From: Streptomyces sp. ALI-76-A
GTDB taxonomy: Bacteria; Actinomycetota; Actinomycetes; Streptomycetales; Streptomycetaceae
DNA: 64,000 nucleotides
NCBI RefSeq assembly: GCF_030287445.1
Contig: NZ_JASVWB010000004.1
Location: forward strand, 1,302,001-1,366,000
Reading direction: 5' to 3'
Of this stretch, positions 34,083-43,371 are shown piece by piece (the stretch's first letter is position 1; the number at the start of each line of letters is the position of its first letter). The notes below the pieces were generated by a model. That model searched no databases. It saw only the letters and a list, made by a program, of their open reading frames with translations, and was not told the DNA's origin. The position numbers and the translations under genes are program-made.

Positions 34083-36640
34083 CTACCTGAGGGTGATCGC
34101 GTAGACCTGCACGCGAGGATCGTCCTGCAGGCCCACGGCACGCACCGTCTTCGAGGCATCGAGGTCCGCGGAGGAACCGAACAGACGCACTGGCGGGCCG
34201 GCCACGCCCTGCCCGCGCTTGATCCGGTGCGGCATCTCCAGCGCTACGGAGCTGCCCTGCGGTGCCGATCCCGCCCAGTCGCCCACGGTGACCGGCAACT
34301 CGGCGGTGGTTCCGTCGGTGTAGCGGACGGTGAGCGTGGTCGTCACCGGGCCGTGGTGGGCGGCGGCGACCAGACGCAGCGAGCTGTACGACCCGGCCGG
34401 GAGCAGCATGGACTGACCGCGGGCTTCGACGAAGTTCGCGGCCGTCCCGGACGGATCGGGAGCGTCGTAGGTCACGCCGCTCCAGACGACCGGACCCGCC
34501 GCGGGCAGCAGATCACCGTCGTAGCTCCATCCCGCTCCGTCGAAGTCGCCCTCGTCGGAGGCGGTGACGGTTGCCGTACCGTCGTGGTCGACCTCCTTGC
34601 CGAGGCCGACGGCGCATTGCTCATCGATGTCCGCAGCGCAACGGGCCGCGTCGCGCACCTCGATGGCCGCGACGTGTTCCACGCTCTTCACTCCCTTCGC
34701 GGTCGCCGTGATCCGCACGGTGTACGGACCCGGCGCGGTACCGGCCGGCACGCTCACGTCCACCGACGCGGTCTGCTGGACCGGGAGCCGATGGGACGTG
34801 AGGGAGAAGGGCTTCGAGGTCTTCACGGTCCAGCCGCTGGGCGCTTGCGCGCCGACGCCTACCCGCAGCGCGCCGGGGGACTGGCCCAGCACGTCCAGCC
34901 TCAGCCGGACGCTCTGTGCTGTGTCCGACGTCGGCAGGACGTCGGAAACGGTGCGCAGCGACGCGTCGAGGTGCCGACGGGAATCGGCCACCGCGCGGTT
35001 CACGGACGGCGGCTCCGCGCCCTTGCCCCTGCCCCCAGGCCGACGGCGTGCCGGTCATGTCGAAGGCGAGGGTTCCGCCCTTGGCGACCGCGTCCCAGTC
35101 CAGCCAGGTGGCGCGCAGGTCCTTCCCGCCGAACTTCGCTTGCCTCACGTAGCGTTGGGCGTCGCTCGTGCCCGGCGCCTTGATGGTCAGGGTGCCGTGC
35201 CGCCCTGCGTGTTGCCGTACGCGCCGATGCGAACGACCGCCGACGGGAACTGCGGGCTGGAGACGGCGAGGAAGTCGCCGCCGTTCGTCGTCGGGTACAG
35301 GCCGAGGGAGGAGAAGACGTACCAGGCGGACATGGTGCCCAGGTCGTCATTGCCGGTCATGCCGTCGGGTCCGTCCGTGAAGAGCGTCATCGCGGCGCGG
35401 ACCACGGTGGCGGTCTTGGCGGGTGCGCCGGCCCACAAGTACATGTACGGGGAGTGCAGATCGGGCTCGTTGTTCGGGTTGTAGGTCGGCTTCCCGTAGT
35501 AGTCGTACGGTGCCGAGATCCAGTCCTTGCGAGCGGTACCGGCAGGGTCCGCGAGGAGTTTGTCGTAGGCGAAGAAGGCGTCGAGCCGCTTCTCGGTCTC
35601 CCGCCTGCCGCCCATCAGGGACACCAGCCCGGCAGGGTCCTGGGGCACCAGCCATTGATACTGGTAGGCGCCGCCCTCATGGAACCGGTGACCTGCTTCG
35701 ACGGGGTCGTAGGGCGTCAGCCACGTGCCGTCGGTCGTGCGCGGCCGGAACTGCTTGATGGAGGAATCCCACAGGTTCCGATACCACTGGCCGCGTGCCG
35801 CGAACATGCGGGCATCCGCGGTGCGGCCCAGTCCCTTGGCCATCAGGGCCAGCGACGCGTCCGCCGCCGCGTACTCCAGTGTGGCCGAAGCGGAGTGACG
35901 GCAGTCGTTGTCGCCGCCCTTGTCCGGACAGTCCGTGCCCGGTTCCAGCCCGCTGGGGATGTAGCCACGCTTCTGGTAGGCATCGACTCCCGCACGGCCG
36001 TTGTAGGGGGAGTCATCCGGCGGCGTGCTGAGGGCGTTCTTCCTGAGGAGCGTGTACGCCTCCTTCTCGTGACCTTCGAGCAGGCCCTTGGACCACGCCT
36101 CGACCAGGAAGGGCGTCACCGGGTCGCCAGTCATGATGTTGGTCTCGCTGTTGGCGAGCGACCAGCGTGGCAGCCAGCCGCCGTCCCGTCCGATCGCGAC
36201 GACCGACAGCGCGACATCACGCGCGACCTTCGGCTGGAGCATCTGGAGCAGCTGGTTCTGCGGCCGGTGGGTGTCCCACAACGACAGGTTCTGGTAGGGC
36301 GTGAACCCCGACGCGGTGTGCGTCTTCCCGTCGAAGCCCGCGTACCGGCCGTCGACGTCGCCGGCGAGGTTCGGATGGAGTTGCGCGTGGTAGAGGGCCG
36401 TGTAGAACGCGCGTTGCCGCTCGGTCGACCCCCCTGCGATGGTGACGGCGGAGAGCTGGCGCTCCCAAGTCGCCTGGAGCGCCGCACGAGTGGCGTCGAA
36501 GTCGTACGAGTCGTCCGTCTCCGCCTTCAGGTTCTTGCGGGCGCCCTCGACGCCCGTGTAGGAGAGCCCCACTTTGACGACGACGTCACGGTCGGTGCCG
36601 GCGTCGAAGGTCACCCAGGCGCCGTTGCCGCCCTCGTCTG
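34083..36640 (-). pseudogene. GH92 alpha-mannosidase-like gene, truncated and frameshifted
   Basis: The minus strand encodes most of a GH92 exo-alpha-mannosidase: Y-H-A-Q-L-H-P-N near the catalytic-domain start, F-T-P-Y-Q-N-L-S-L-W-D-T-H-R, G-D-P-V-T-P-F, and the late G-N-D-D-L-G-T-M-S-A-W-Y-V-F-S-S-L-G-L-Y-P signature, all in one frame to a stop at 35187. The C-terminal part continues in a second frame (35200-35020) and then back in the first to 34083 (NEW3-like and galactose-binding modules), so there are two frameshifts, near 35190 and 35020 in G/C-rich runs. The N-terminal ~250 residues, with the signal peptide, are missing beyond 36640. Family enzymes need calcium and trim alpha-mannosides. 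If the frameshifts were sequencing errors, the 5' truncation would still remain. Confidence 0.8.
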
Positions 36641-37393
36641 CGGCGCCCCGCTCACCGGGGCTGCATCGGCCAGGTGGGACGAGGAGCCGTGTAGCTGGAG
36701 GTGAGCGCCGACTCGTTCGCGACGGAGGACATCGCTGCTGGCGGATGTCCCTCTGGGGCGACCCCGACACCGGGACGTACAGCGGCACCACCCAGGTGCG
36801 GCAGGGCGCGTTCCCCACGGCTGGCGTCCCTGACGCACACGGCCGTCCCCCGGGCGCCTCAGGCCCGGGGACGGCCGTTCGCCTGTCCGAGCGGAGTTTC
36901 CGCCGCCTCCGACCCCTTCGTGCTCGCCGGGCATCGATGTCCGCGAGCGGCCTGTTCAGCGGCGTTCGGGTCGGCGGATCGTCGGCCGATACACCGTTAC
37001 GGATCCCGCCCCGTTCGCCTATGGCATCACCGCACATCAGCGGAACGCAGGCGTCCGCGAGAGTCATGTCGTGGAAGAACGCTGAGGGCACCCTCTCGCA
37101 CGACGTGGTACGCCAGCAGGTCAGCGCTCTACCCGCCAGATGAACCGGGACAGCGCAGCAGGTGGCGCCTGTGCCCCCTTCGCGTTGAACCGCCGACGTC
37201 CGGAAGGCCAAGTGGCCGCACCGGGAACAGGCGGACCGGCCGGCACGGTTGCACCGACCGGGGGACCGGCGCCGCACGGGCGGGGAACACGGAGACCACA
37301 CGGTCGTCCGCTTCACGAGGATCCGGGCCCCCGGAGCGCGGTTGGCCCGCCTCGCGCTGGGACCAAGACGTATTTCTACTGGAGGACTGTTTC
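36641..37393. other. Rearranged tract upstream of the deacetylase
   Basis: No intact gene. A minus-strand frame is open across it as a continuation of the GH92 frame but gives no GH92-like sequence, so the truncation point lies close to 36640. The only clear object is the hairpin at 36839-36878. Confidence 0.4.
36839..36878. terminator. Orphan bidirectional terminator hairpin
   Basis: Arms 36839-36855 and 36863-36878 (ACGGCCGTCCCC...GGGGACGGCCGT) pair with a single extra C. It serves no recognisable gene now and probably marks the end of one that has been deleted. Confidence 0.6.
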
Positions 37394-38227
37394 ATGACTG
37401 ACCGGCCCTTGACGCTCATGGCAGTGCATGCTCACCCCGACGACGAGGCCACCGGAACCGGAGGGGTCCTCGCGCGATACGCGGCGGAAGGCATCCGCAC
37501 GGTCCTCGTGACATGTACCGACGGCGGTTGCGGCGACGGACCGGGGGGTGTCAAGCCGGGCGATCCCGGGCACGATCCGGCGGCGGTCGCCTTGATGCGC
37601 CGGCAGGAACTCGAGGCGAGTTGTGACGTTCTGAAGGTCAGCGATCTGGAGATGCTGGACTATGCCGACTCCGGGATGATGGGCTGGCCGAGCAACGACG
37701 CCCCCGGATCCTTCTGGCGGACCCCTGTACAGGAAGGCGCGGCCCGACTGGCGGAACTCATGCGGCACTACCGACCTGATGTGGTCGTCACCTATGACGA
37801 GAATGGCTTCTACGGTCACCCCGACCACATCCAGGCCCACCGCATCACGATGGCGGCGCTGGAGATGACCACGCTGACACCGAAGGTGTACTGGACCACG
37901 ATGCCCCGCTCGATGATGCAGCGGTTCGGCGAGATCATGCGAGAGTTCCACGAGGACATGCCGGAGCCGGATCCTGCCGAGGCCGCCGCGCTGGCTGAGA
38001 TCGGCCTCCCCGACGATGAGATCACGACGTGGGTGGACACCACCGCGTTCAGCGGTCAGAAGTTCGACGCGTTGGCCGCGCACGCCAGTCAGGGCGAGAA
38101 CATCTTCTTCCTCAAGATGGGCAAGGAGAGGTTCGGCGAGTTGATGGGCATGGAGACCTTCGTACGCGTCCAGGATGCCGGCGGCGCGGCCCTGCCCGAG
38201 AACGATCTCTTCGCCGGGCTGCGCTGA
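37394..38227 (+). CDS. PIG-L-family deacetylase (mycothiol Mca/MshB-like fold)
   Basis: 277 residues from ATG 37394, 8 bases after GGAGGA. The zinc site is intact: A-H-P-D-D-E near residue 13 supplies His and Asp ligands, and G-H-P-D-H near residue 140 the second His; V-T-C-T-D-G-G and R-R-Q-E-L-E-A-S are the other family motifs. The family removes N-acetyl or amide groups from sugar conjugates (mycothiol biosynthesis MshB, mycothiol-conjugate amidase Mca, GlcNAc-PI). Size and the N-terminal pattern fit the Mca/MshB branch, but there is no neighbour to fix the substrate. Cytosolic, monocistronic. Confidence 0.88.
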   Translation: MTDRPLTLMAVHAHPDDEATGTGGVLARYAAEGIRTVLVTCTDGGCGDGPGGVKPGDPGHDPAAVALMRRQELEASCDVLKVSDLEMLDYADSGMMGWPSNDAPGSFWRTPVQEGAARLAELMRHYRPDVVVTYDENGFYGHPDHIQAHRITMAALEMTTLTPKVYWTTMPRSMMQRFGEIMREFHEDMPEPDPAEAAALAEIGLPDDEITTWVDTTAFSGQKFDALAAHASQGENIFFLKMGKERFGELMGMETFVRVQDAGGAALPENDLFAGLR

Positions 38228-38425
38228 TCTGTCCGTCCGGCAGGCCGGGACAGCGCATCGACCGCACGACGCGAACCTGCGGGTAGCCCACCCGCAGGCC
38301 TGTCCACGCGCGTCCCGCTCCGGCAGCCCGTATCCAGGTCCCTGCCGACGGCGTCGACGCGTGCCCGCGTTCCGGCCCGGTGCCGTGCTCGACCCCGAAC
38401 CGTCTGGCAGCCGCACAGTGAGAGC

Positions 38426-38880
38426 TCAGGCCCTCGGCGTGACCACCGGGCAGAGATGGACGCCGCGGGACTTGTGGAGAGCGGTCCATGCGGTGTCGGG
38501 GCGCAGGGGAAGGGCTGTGTAGCGGATGCCGGTGGCATCGCGCAGGGCGTTGGCCAGCGCGGCGGCGACAGGGTTGAAGGGGAGTTCACTCATGGGTTTC
38601 GTGACCGGAATACCGTCTGTGTGCGCGAAGTGGATCGTGGTTGCGGGCAGGTCGCCGTGGTGGGCGATGGTGTAGCTCCTCAGATCCGGCGTGGTGCTGA
38701 GCCCGTCGGGGCCGGTGAGCAGTACTTCCCCCAGTGCGGTACTGACCCCTCGGGTGACGGCGCCTTCGATCTGGCCCCGGCACTGGGCGTCGTCGAGGAC
38801 GAGGCCGGCGTGGGCGGCGTGGACGCTGTCCAGGACGCGGATGATCCGCTCCGCTGTGCCCCGGGTCGATGTCATGAGGG
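38426..38880 (-). pseudogene. Xanthine dehydrogenase/aldehyde oxidase, C-terminal remnant
   Basis: About 150 codons match the end of molybdenum-binding subunits of the xanthine dehydrogenase family: R-I-I-R-V-L-D-S-V-H-A-A-H-A-G, C-R-G-Q-I-E-G-A-V-T-R-G, then K-P-M-S-E-L-P-F-N-P-V-A-A-A-L-A-N-A-L-R-D-A, the conserved closing helices. There is no proper start; upstream of about 38880 the sequence is unrelated. The other subunits are absent. Confidence 0.75.
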
Positions 38881-39127
38881 GCGCAGGCGGCCGCGGTCTG
38901 TTCCTGGTGGCGCAGCTGACCCATCGTTGGGGCAGCCGGTCACCGTTGCTGGCAAAACCATCTGGCCCGAACAACTGTTGGAAGAAGTGCCCTGACCTAT
39001 CGGCCCGGTTGTCTGATGTGATGCGTGCGGGCGCTTCACCCGACGGTCACCAGCACACGTCGCACCGTCGGCCTGCCTGGCCACTCTGTCGGAGTAGTAC
39101 ACGAAGACGTCCCGTCGGCGCGCGCGG

Positions 39128-39205
39128 GGGTACGAACGGTTCATCCAGCACTCCGAGAGCCTGATCAGCCGGGCCGCCATCCGTCTCATGAACAGCTGCC
39201 TCACC
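39128..39205 (+). mobile_element. IS5-family transposase C-terminal scrap
   Basis: The frame reads G-Y-E-R-F-I-Q-H-S-E-S-L-I-S-R-A-A-I-R-L, followed by a leucine-threonine-arginine tail, the closing helix of IS5-type transposases; the intact analogue in this window (42149) has H-S-E-S-M-I-R-L-A-M-I. The frame continues open to 39358 without further similarity. The rest of 38975-39602 holds nothing assignable. Confidence 0.5.
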
Positions 39206-39602
39206 CGCACTGAGGAGGTGGGCTCGCTCATCGGAACCAGGAACGGCGGCCGCTGCGTGGTCATCCCCACAGTCTCGCAGCTGCGTTTCCTGGGCGGCAG
39301 CCGCTCTTCCCCGGCTGTCGCGCAGCGTGCCGGCTGGCAACTCCTCCTGAGACGTTGAACTCCGAGTGAATCAATATCTATTCCCGAGGGATCAGATTTT
39401 GGGGGGCTACGCAGCGGGAGTTTTTGCCGCGAAGAGCAGAGTGGAATTATCCAGCACGCACGGGCCGTTCCGGCGTGCTACTGTCGATCCAAGTTGCAGT
39501 TGTGGTTCCCAAGACTTCAAGTGCCCCCACCAGGCTTCTGCCGACCGGGAGCACTTTTGTATTTCCGGTCATTTCCGGGCGGGGTAATCATCGCGGCGAC
39601 AC

Positions 39603-39625
39603 GGCGTCCGCGCAGTGCGGACGCC
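39603..39625 (+). promoter_or_regulatory. Leader hairpin before the cold-shock gene
   Basis: GGCGTCCGC (39603-39611) pairs with GCGGACGCC (39617-39625), 13 bases ahead of the RBS AAAGGAG (39639-39645). It may be a cold-responsive leader element or the terminator of a lost upstream gene. Confidence 0.5.
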
Positions 39626-39652
39626 GCTGCACTGCCCCAAAGGAGATATGAC

Positions 39653-39856
39653 ATGGCTGCTGGTACCGTGAAGTGGTTCAACGCGGAAAAGGGCTTCGGC
39701 TTCATCGAGCAGGACGGTGGCGGCGCCGATGTGTTCGCCCACTACTCGAACATTGCCGCGCAGGGATTCCGTGAGCTGCTCGAGGGCCAGAAGGTGAACT
39801 TCGACATCGCGCAGGGCCAGAAGGGCCCGACGGCCGAGAACATCGTTCCGGCCTGA
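39653..39856 (+). CDS. Cold-shock protein, CspA family
   Basis: 67 residues, full length for the family, ATG 39653 with AAAGGAG 7 bases before it. The five-stranded OB fold carries both RNA-binding motifs: [12 protein letters not shown] (RNP1) and D-V-F-A-H-Y (RNP2). It is a cytosolic single-stranded RNA/DNA chaperone. The sequence T-V-K-W-F-N start and A-E-N-I-V-P-A end are those of Streptomyces Csp proteins. The DEAD-box helicase gene downstream is on the same strand but separated by a strong terminator and a 300-base leader. Confidence 0.95.
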   Translation: MAAGTVKWFNAEKGFGFIEQDGGGADVFAHYSNIAAQGFRELLEGQKVNFDIAQGQKGPTAENIVPA

Positions 39857-39874
39857 CGCTCACGCGCAATCCGT

Positions 39875-39912
39875 AGCTGGGGCCCGCATCCTTCGGGGTG
39901 CGGGCCCCAGCT
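39875..39912 (+). terminator. Terminator of the cold-shock gene
   Basis: Perfect 14-bp stem, 39875-39888 with 39899-39912, 10-base loop, 18 bases after the stop. Confidence 0.9.
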
Positions 39913-40200
39913 GCGCGCGTATCCCGCAGCGGCTTTCACCCGCGGGACGACCCGGAGGAATTCGCAGTACCACCACAAGCGGGTCCTCCCTCAGGACACA
40001 GACGCACCCTGAAGCGCTGCCCCGCATCCGGCACCCGGATCGCAAGGTCCCAGCGCGTCAACCATTTCCGCACCTGTGCCCGCGGATGTTTCCACCGGTC
40101 AGATCTGCTTTCTTTTGTCACCGGTCCATACTTGTAATTCTCCATGCCATTCATCGCGGCGGGAATTCCTTGATATGTGCCCCATCGAGGAAGGTTCCGC

Positions 40201-41700
40201 ATGAACCGCACGTACACGAACGACCGCCCCGCCCGCTCCCGTGACGGCCGTGCCGACGCCGGAAGGGGCGGCAGCGGCTACGGCACGCAGGCACCGCGTC
40301 GTACCGGCGCCGGCGCCCCCGTCCGCTCCGGCGGTTACGGCCGTCGGCCCGCCGCTGTGCAAGGTGAGTTCGCGCTGCCCAGGACGATCACCCCCGCACT
40401 GCCCGCTGTCGAGGGCTTCGCCGATCTCGACATGCCCGAGCAGCTGCTGGCCGAACTCGGCAGGCAGGGTGTGACCGTGCCGTTCCCGATCCAGGGCGCG
40501 ACGCTGCCGAACTCCCTGGCGGGCCGTGACGTGCTGGGCCGCGGGCGCACCGGGTCCGGCAAGACCCTGGCCTTCGGCCTCGCCCTGCTCGCCCGCACCG
40601 CTGGACAGCGTGCCGAACCCCGCCAGCCGCTGGGGCTGATCCTCGTACCCACGCGTGAGCTGGCACAGCAGGTGACCGACGCGCTGACCCCGTACGCCCG
40701 CTCCGTGCGGCTGCGGCTGGCGACCGTGGTGGGCGGCATGTCGATCGGCCGGCAGGCCAGTGCGCTGCGCGGAGGGGCCGAGGTCGTCGTCGCGACGCCG
40801 GGGCGGCTCAAGGACCTCATCGACCGCGGCGAGTGCCGGCTGAACCACGTGGGCATCACCGTGCTGGACGAGGCCGACCAGATGGCCGACATGGGCTTCA
40901 TGCCCCAGGTCACCGCGCTGCTCGACCAGGTGCGCCCGGAGGGGCAGCGGATGCTGTTCTCCGCCACCCTGGACCGCAACGTCGACCTGTTGGTACGCCG
41001 CTACCTGACCGACCCCGTCGTGCACTCCGTCGACCCGTCGGCCGGTGCGGTCACGACGATGGAGCACCACGTCCTGCACGTCCACGGCGCCGACAAGCAC
41101 GCCGCCACGACCGAGATCGCCGCCCGCGACGGCCGCGTGATCATGTTCCTGGACACCAAGCACGCCGTCGACAGGCTGACCCAGGACCTGCTCAACAGTG
41201 GCGTGCGGGCCGCCGCGTTGCACGGCGGCAAGTCGCAGCCGCAGCGCACCCGCACGCTGGCGCAGTTCAAGACGGGGCACGTCACCGTGCTGGTGGCGAC
41301 CAACGTCGCGGCGCGCGGCATCCACGTCGACAACCTCGACCTGGTCGTCAACGTCGATCCGCCGACCGACCACAAGGACTACCTCCACCGCGGCGGCCGT
41401 ACCGCCCGCGCCGGCGAGTCCGGCAGCGTCGTCACCCTGGTCACGCCGAACCAGCGCCGAGGCATGGTCCGTCTGATGTCGGACGCCGGAATCCGGCCGC
41501 AGACCACTCAGATCCGCTCGGGCGACGAGGCCCTCAACCGGATCACCGGAGCCCAGGCCCCGTCCGGCATCCCGGTCGTCATCACCGCACCGGTGGTCGA
41601 ACGCCCCAAGCGCAGCACCACCTCCCGAGGCCGACGCCGCCCCGCCTCGGCGACCAGGCACATCCCTGTACGCCAGTCCGGCTTCGGCGCGGTGGCCTAA
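40201..41700 (+). CDS. DEAD-box ATP-dependent RNA helicase
   Basis: 499 residues from ATG 40201 behind GAGGAAGG. A ~60-residue Arg/Gly-rich N-terminus precedes the two RecA-like domains: Q motif (F-P-I-Q near 97), motif I G-R-T-G-S-G-K-T (115-122), Ia P-T-R-E-L-A, II D-E-A-D (223-226), III S-A-T (254-256), then V-A-T-N-V-A-A-R-G-I-H and H-R-G-G-R-T-A-R-A-G (motifs V, VI). The C-terminus is basic and proline/arginine rich. Such proteins unwind structured RNA in cold or ribosome assembly; the pairing with a cold-shock gene fits. The 340-base gap before it is mostly a long leader without other genes. Confidence 0.95.
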   Translation: MNRTYTNDRPARSRDGRADAGRGGSGYGTQAPRRTGAGAPVRSGGYGRRPAAVQGEFALPRTITPALPAVEGFADLDMPEQLLAELGRQGVTVPFPIQGATLPNSLAGRDVLGRGRTGSGKTLAFGLALLARTAGQRAEPRQPLGLILVPTRELAQQVTDALTPYARSVRLRLATVVGGMSIGRQASALRGGAEVVVATPGRLKDLIDRGECRLNHVGITVLDEADQMADMGFMPQVTALLDQVRPEGQRMLFSATLDRNVDLLVRRYLTDPVVHSVDPSAGAVTTMEHHVLHVHGADKHAATTEIAARDGRVIMFLDTKHAVDRLTQDLLNSGVRAAALHGGKSQPQRTRTLAQFKTGHVTVLVATNVAARGIHVDNLDLVVNVDPPTDHKDYLHRGGRTARAGESGSVVTLVTPNQRRGMVRLMSDAGIRPQTTQIRSGDEALNRITGAQAPSGIPVVITAPVVERPKRSTTSRGRRRPASATRHIPVRQSGFGAVA

Positions 41701-41916
41701 ACCTTCGTGGTCAGGAAGCCGGCCACCTCTGCAGCAGGCACATTTTGACGCTGGTTCAGACGCAGCCCCGCCCGGCCGACACCGATCCCGCACACAGGAC
41801 GGCGGTGGAGGCCATGGACGCGGCCGGACCGCAGGTCTGTGAGTGGGCGTTTGACGTCGATTCACATCTACCTTTTCGGCGGGAGTTGCCGCATTCGTCG
41901 CCAGCGCGCACGGCCT

Positions 41917-41962
41917 GAAATGCCGGGAAGCTCCCCACCGGTGGGGAGCTTCCCGGCATTTC
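41917..41962. repeat. 46-base perfect palindrome
   Basis: Arms of 23 bases (41917-41939 and 41940-41962) are exactly complementary with no loop. It is ~220 bases past the helicase gene and ~190 before the IS5 transposase stop, so it could end transcription from both sides. The remaining bases of 41701-42148 hold no gene. Confidence 0.85.
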
Positions 41963-42148
41963 TAAACCAGACGGAATTCGAGCCGCATGTGCGAACTGGA
42001 CGGACGCTCCGACCACTGCCTCGGAGTGCGCGAATGAGATCCTACGGAGCGAACTATCTCGAAAGCCGCCGACATCAAAGGCGGCATACACCTGCCGAAT
42101 CTCCCTAAACGCCCTCTCAGAGGACGTTCCGGTTGAAGACGAGATAGT

Positions 42149-42919
42149 TCACGGGTTGTGCCAGGTTATGGGTGTTTCGCCGGTTGCTCGTCTCGCGAGG
42201 TTGGAGATCATCGCGAGGCGGATCATGCTTTCGGAGTGGGCGGGTTTGGTCTCGTAGTCCCGGGCGAGGCGGCGGTGCATCATGATCCAACCGAAACTTC
42301 GCTCTACCACCCAGCGTCGCGGTACCACTGAGAAGCCCTTGATCTGGGTGTTTCGCGGGACGACGTCGACGTCGATGCCGAGGGTGGCACCGTGTTCGAT
42401 GGCCTGGGTCTTGTGGCCGGTGTCGACCCACGCCTTGGTGATCGTGGGGTGGTCGGCGGCGATCCGACTGAGCAGCTGCTTGCCAGCCTCGTTGTCGGAG
42501 ACGCTGGCCGCGGTCACCATGACCAGTAGTCCCTGGCTGGTCAGGGGTACTTTGGTGGAGGCCTTTACGCTCTGGATGTCGATCACGGAGGCGGTCGGTT
42601 CGGGCTTGCGGCCGTCCTTGACGCGGGCCAGGCCGGTCAGGTCGTAGTTGAGCTGGGCGAGGATTCCCTCGTCGCGCCAGGCGGCGTAGTAGAAGTAGAC
42701 GGTGCCGTGGCCCGGGAAGTCGTGCGGGAGGTACTTCCAGGGGATTCCGGTGCGGTTGATGTAGAGGAGTGCGTCGAATACGTCGCGCAGTTCGACTTTG
42801 GCCGGCTGTCCAGTCGGCCGGCGTTCGAGGCGGGCCTTTCTCCAGGCCGTCAATGTCGGCTCAATCAGGGCCCATCGGGCGTCGGACAGGTCGCTGGGGT
42901 ACGGCTTGCGCTCGCTCAC
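42149..42919 (-). CDS. IS5-family transposase with internal deletion
   Basis: 256 residues from ATG 42919. N-terminal DUF4096-like part (L-S-D-A-R-W-A-L-I-E-P and I-P-W-K-Y-L-P-H-D-F-P) and the DDE domain (S-V-I-D-I-Q-S-V-K-A-S-T, W-V-D-T-G-H-K, V-V-E-R-S-F-G-W-I-M-M-H-R-R-L-A-R-D-Y) are present. Between L-T-S-Q-G and L-L-V-M-V-T-A-A-S-V the usual ~20-residue K-K-x-x-G-R-K-R strand segment of this family is missing in frame. This removes the beta-strand next to the first catalytic Asp, so the element is probably dead. Ends were not mapped with confidence. Confidence 0.85.
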   Translation of the reverse strand: MSERKPYPSDLSDARWALIEPTLTAWRKARLERRPTGQPAKVELRDVFDALLYINRTGIPWKYLPHDFPGHGTVYFYYAAWRDEGILAQLNYDLTGLARVKDGRKPEPTASVIDIQSVKASTKVPLTSQGLLVMVTAASVSDNEAGKQLLSRIAADHPTITKAWVDTGHKTQAIEHGATLGIDVDVVPRNTQIKGFSVVPRRWVVERSFGWIMMHRRLARDYETKPAHSESMIRLAMISNLARRATGETPITWHNP

Positions 42920-43333
42920 GGCGCAGCGTGATCATGAGTACGGCGGAGGCGCAGGTTCCGCTGGACTCGGGCGATTCTGTGGTGTTTTCAAACCAGACGG
43001 GTTTTCGGGTATGAAGCCACATGAGACGGACAGTCGAGTGCTCGGCCCCGCAGAGTACGAATAGCTCCTACCTGACGAAGACGCCCAAAGCAGGACATGG
43101 GCAAAACTCGCATACCGAAAAAACAGTATGTGAACGCCCGCTCAGCCGCACGTGGGCCTCCGACCATGGTGTCGCTGCGTCCTGCGCCGACTGCTGGACA
43201 GCCCTCACGGCTTCGCCCCTTTCCCATGACCGTTGTCCACACGGCGAGGCCTTGGTTCCAACTGCCCCGACACGGCCCCGAGTCCTAGGTCCAATGCTTG
43301 ATCCGAAGTCCCACTGTTGCTGCTAGCGTGCAT
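42920..43333. other. Region upstream of sodF
   Basis: No gene supported. The stretch A-A-A-C-C-A-G-A-C-G-G near 42991 also occurs near 41965 on the other side of the IS5 gene, possibly an element end or a duplicated flank. Confidence 0.4.
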
Positions 43334-43350
43334 CTGCACATCATTCGCAA
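43334..43350. promoter_or_regulatory. Nur-type nickel-responsive operator of sodF
   Basis: CTGCAC-N5-TCGCAA fits the tTGCaa-N5-ttGCAA consensus of the Streptomyces nickel regulator Nur, which represses sodF when nickel is ample. It lies 21 bases before the start codon. Confidence 0.6.
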
Positions 43351-43371
43351 CTATGTCGGAGGACGTTGGAC

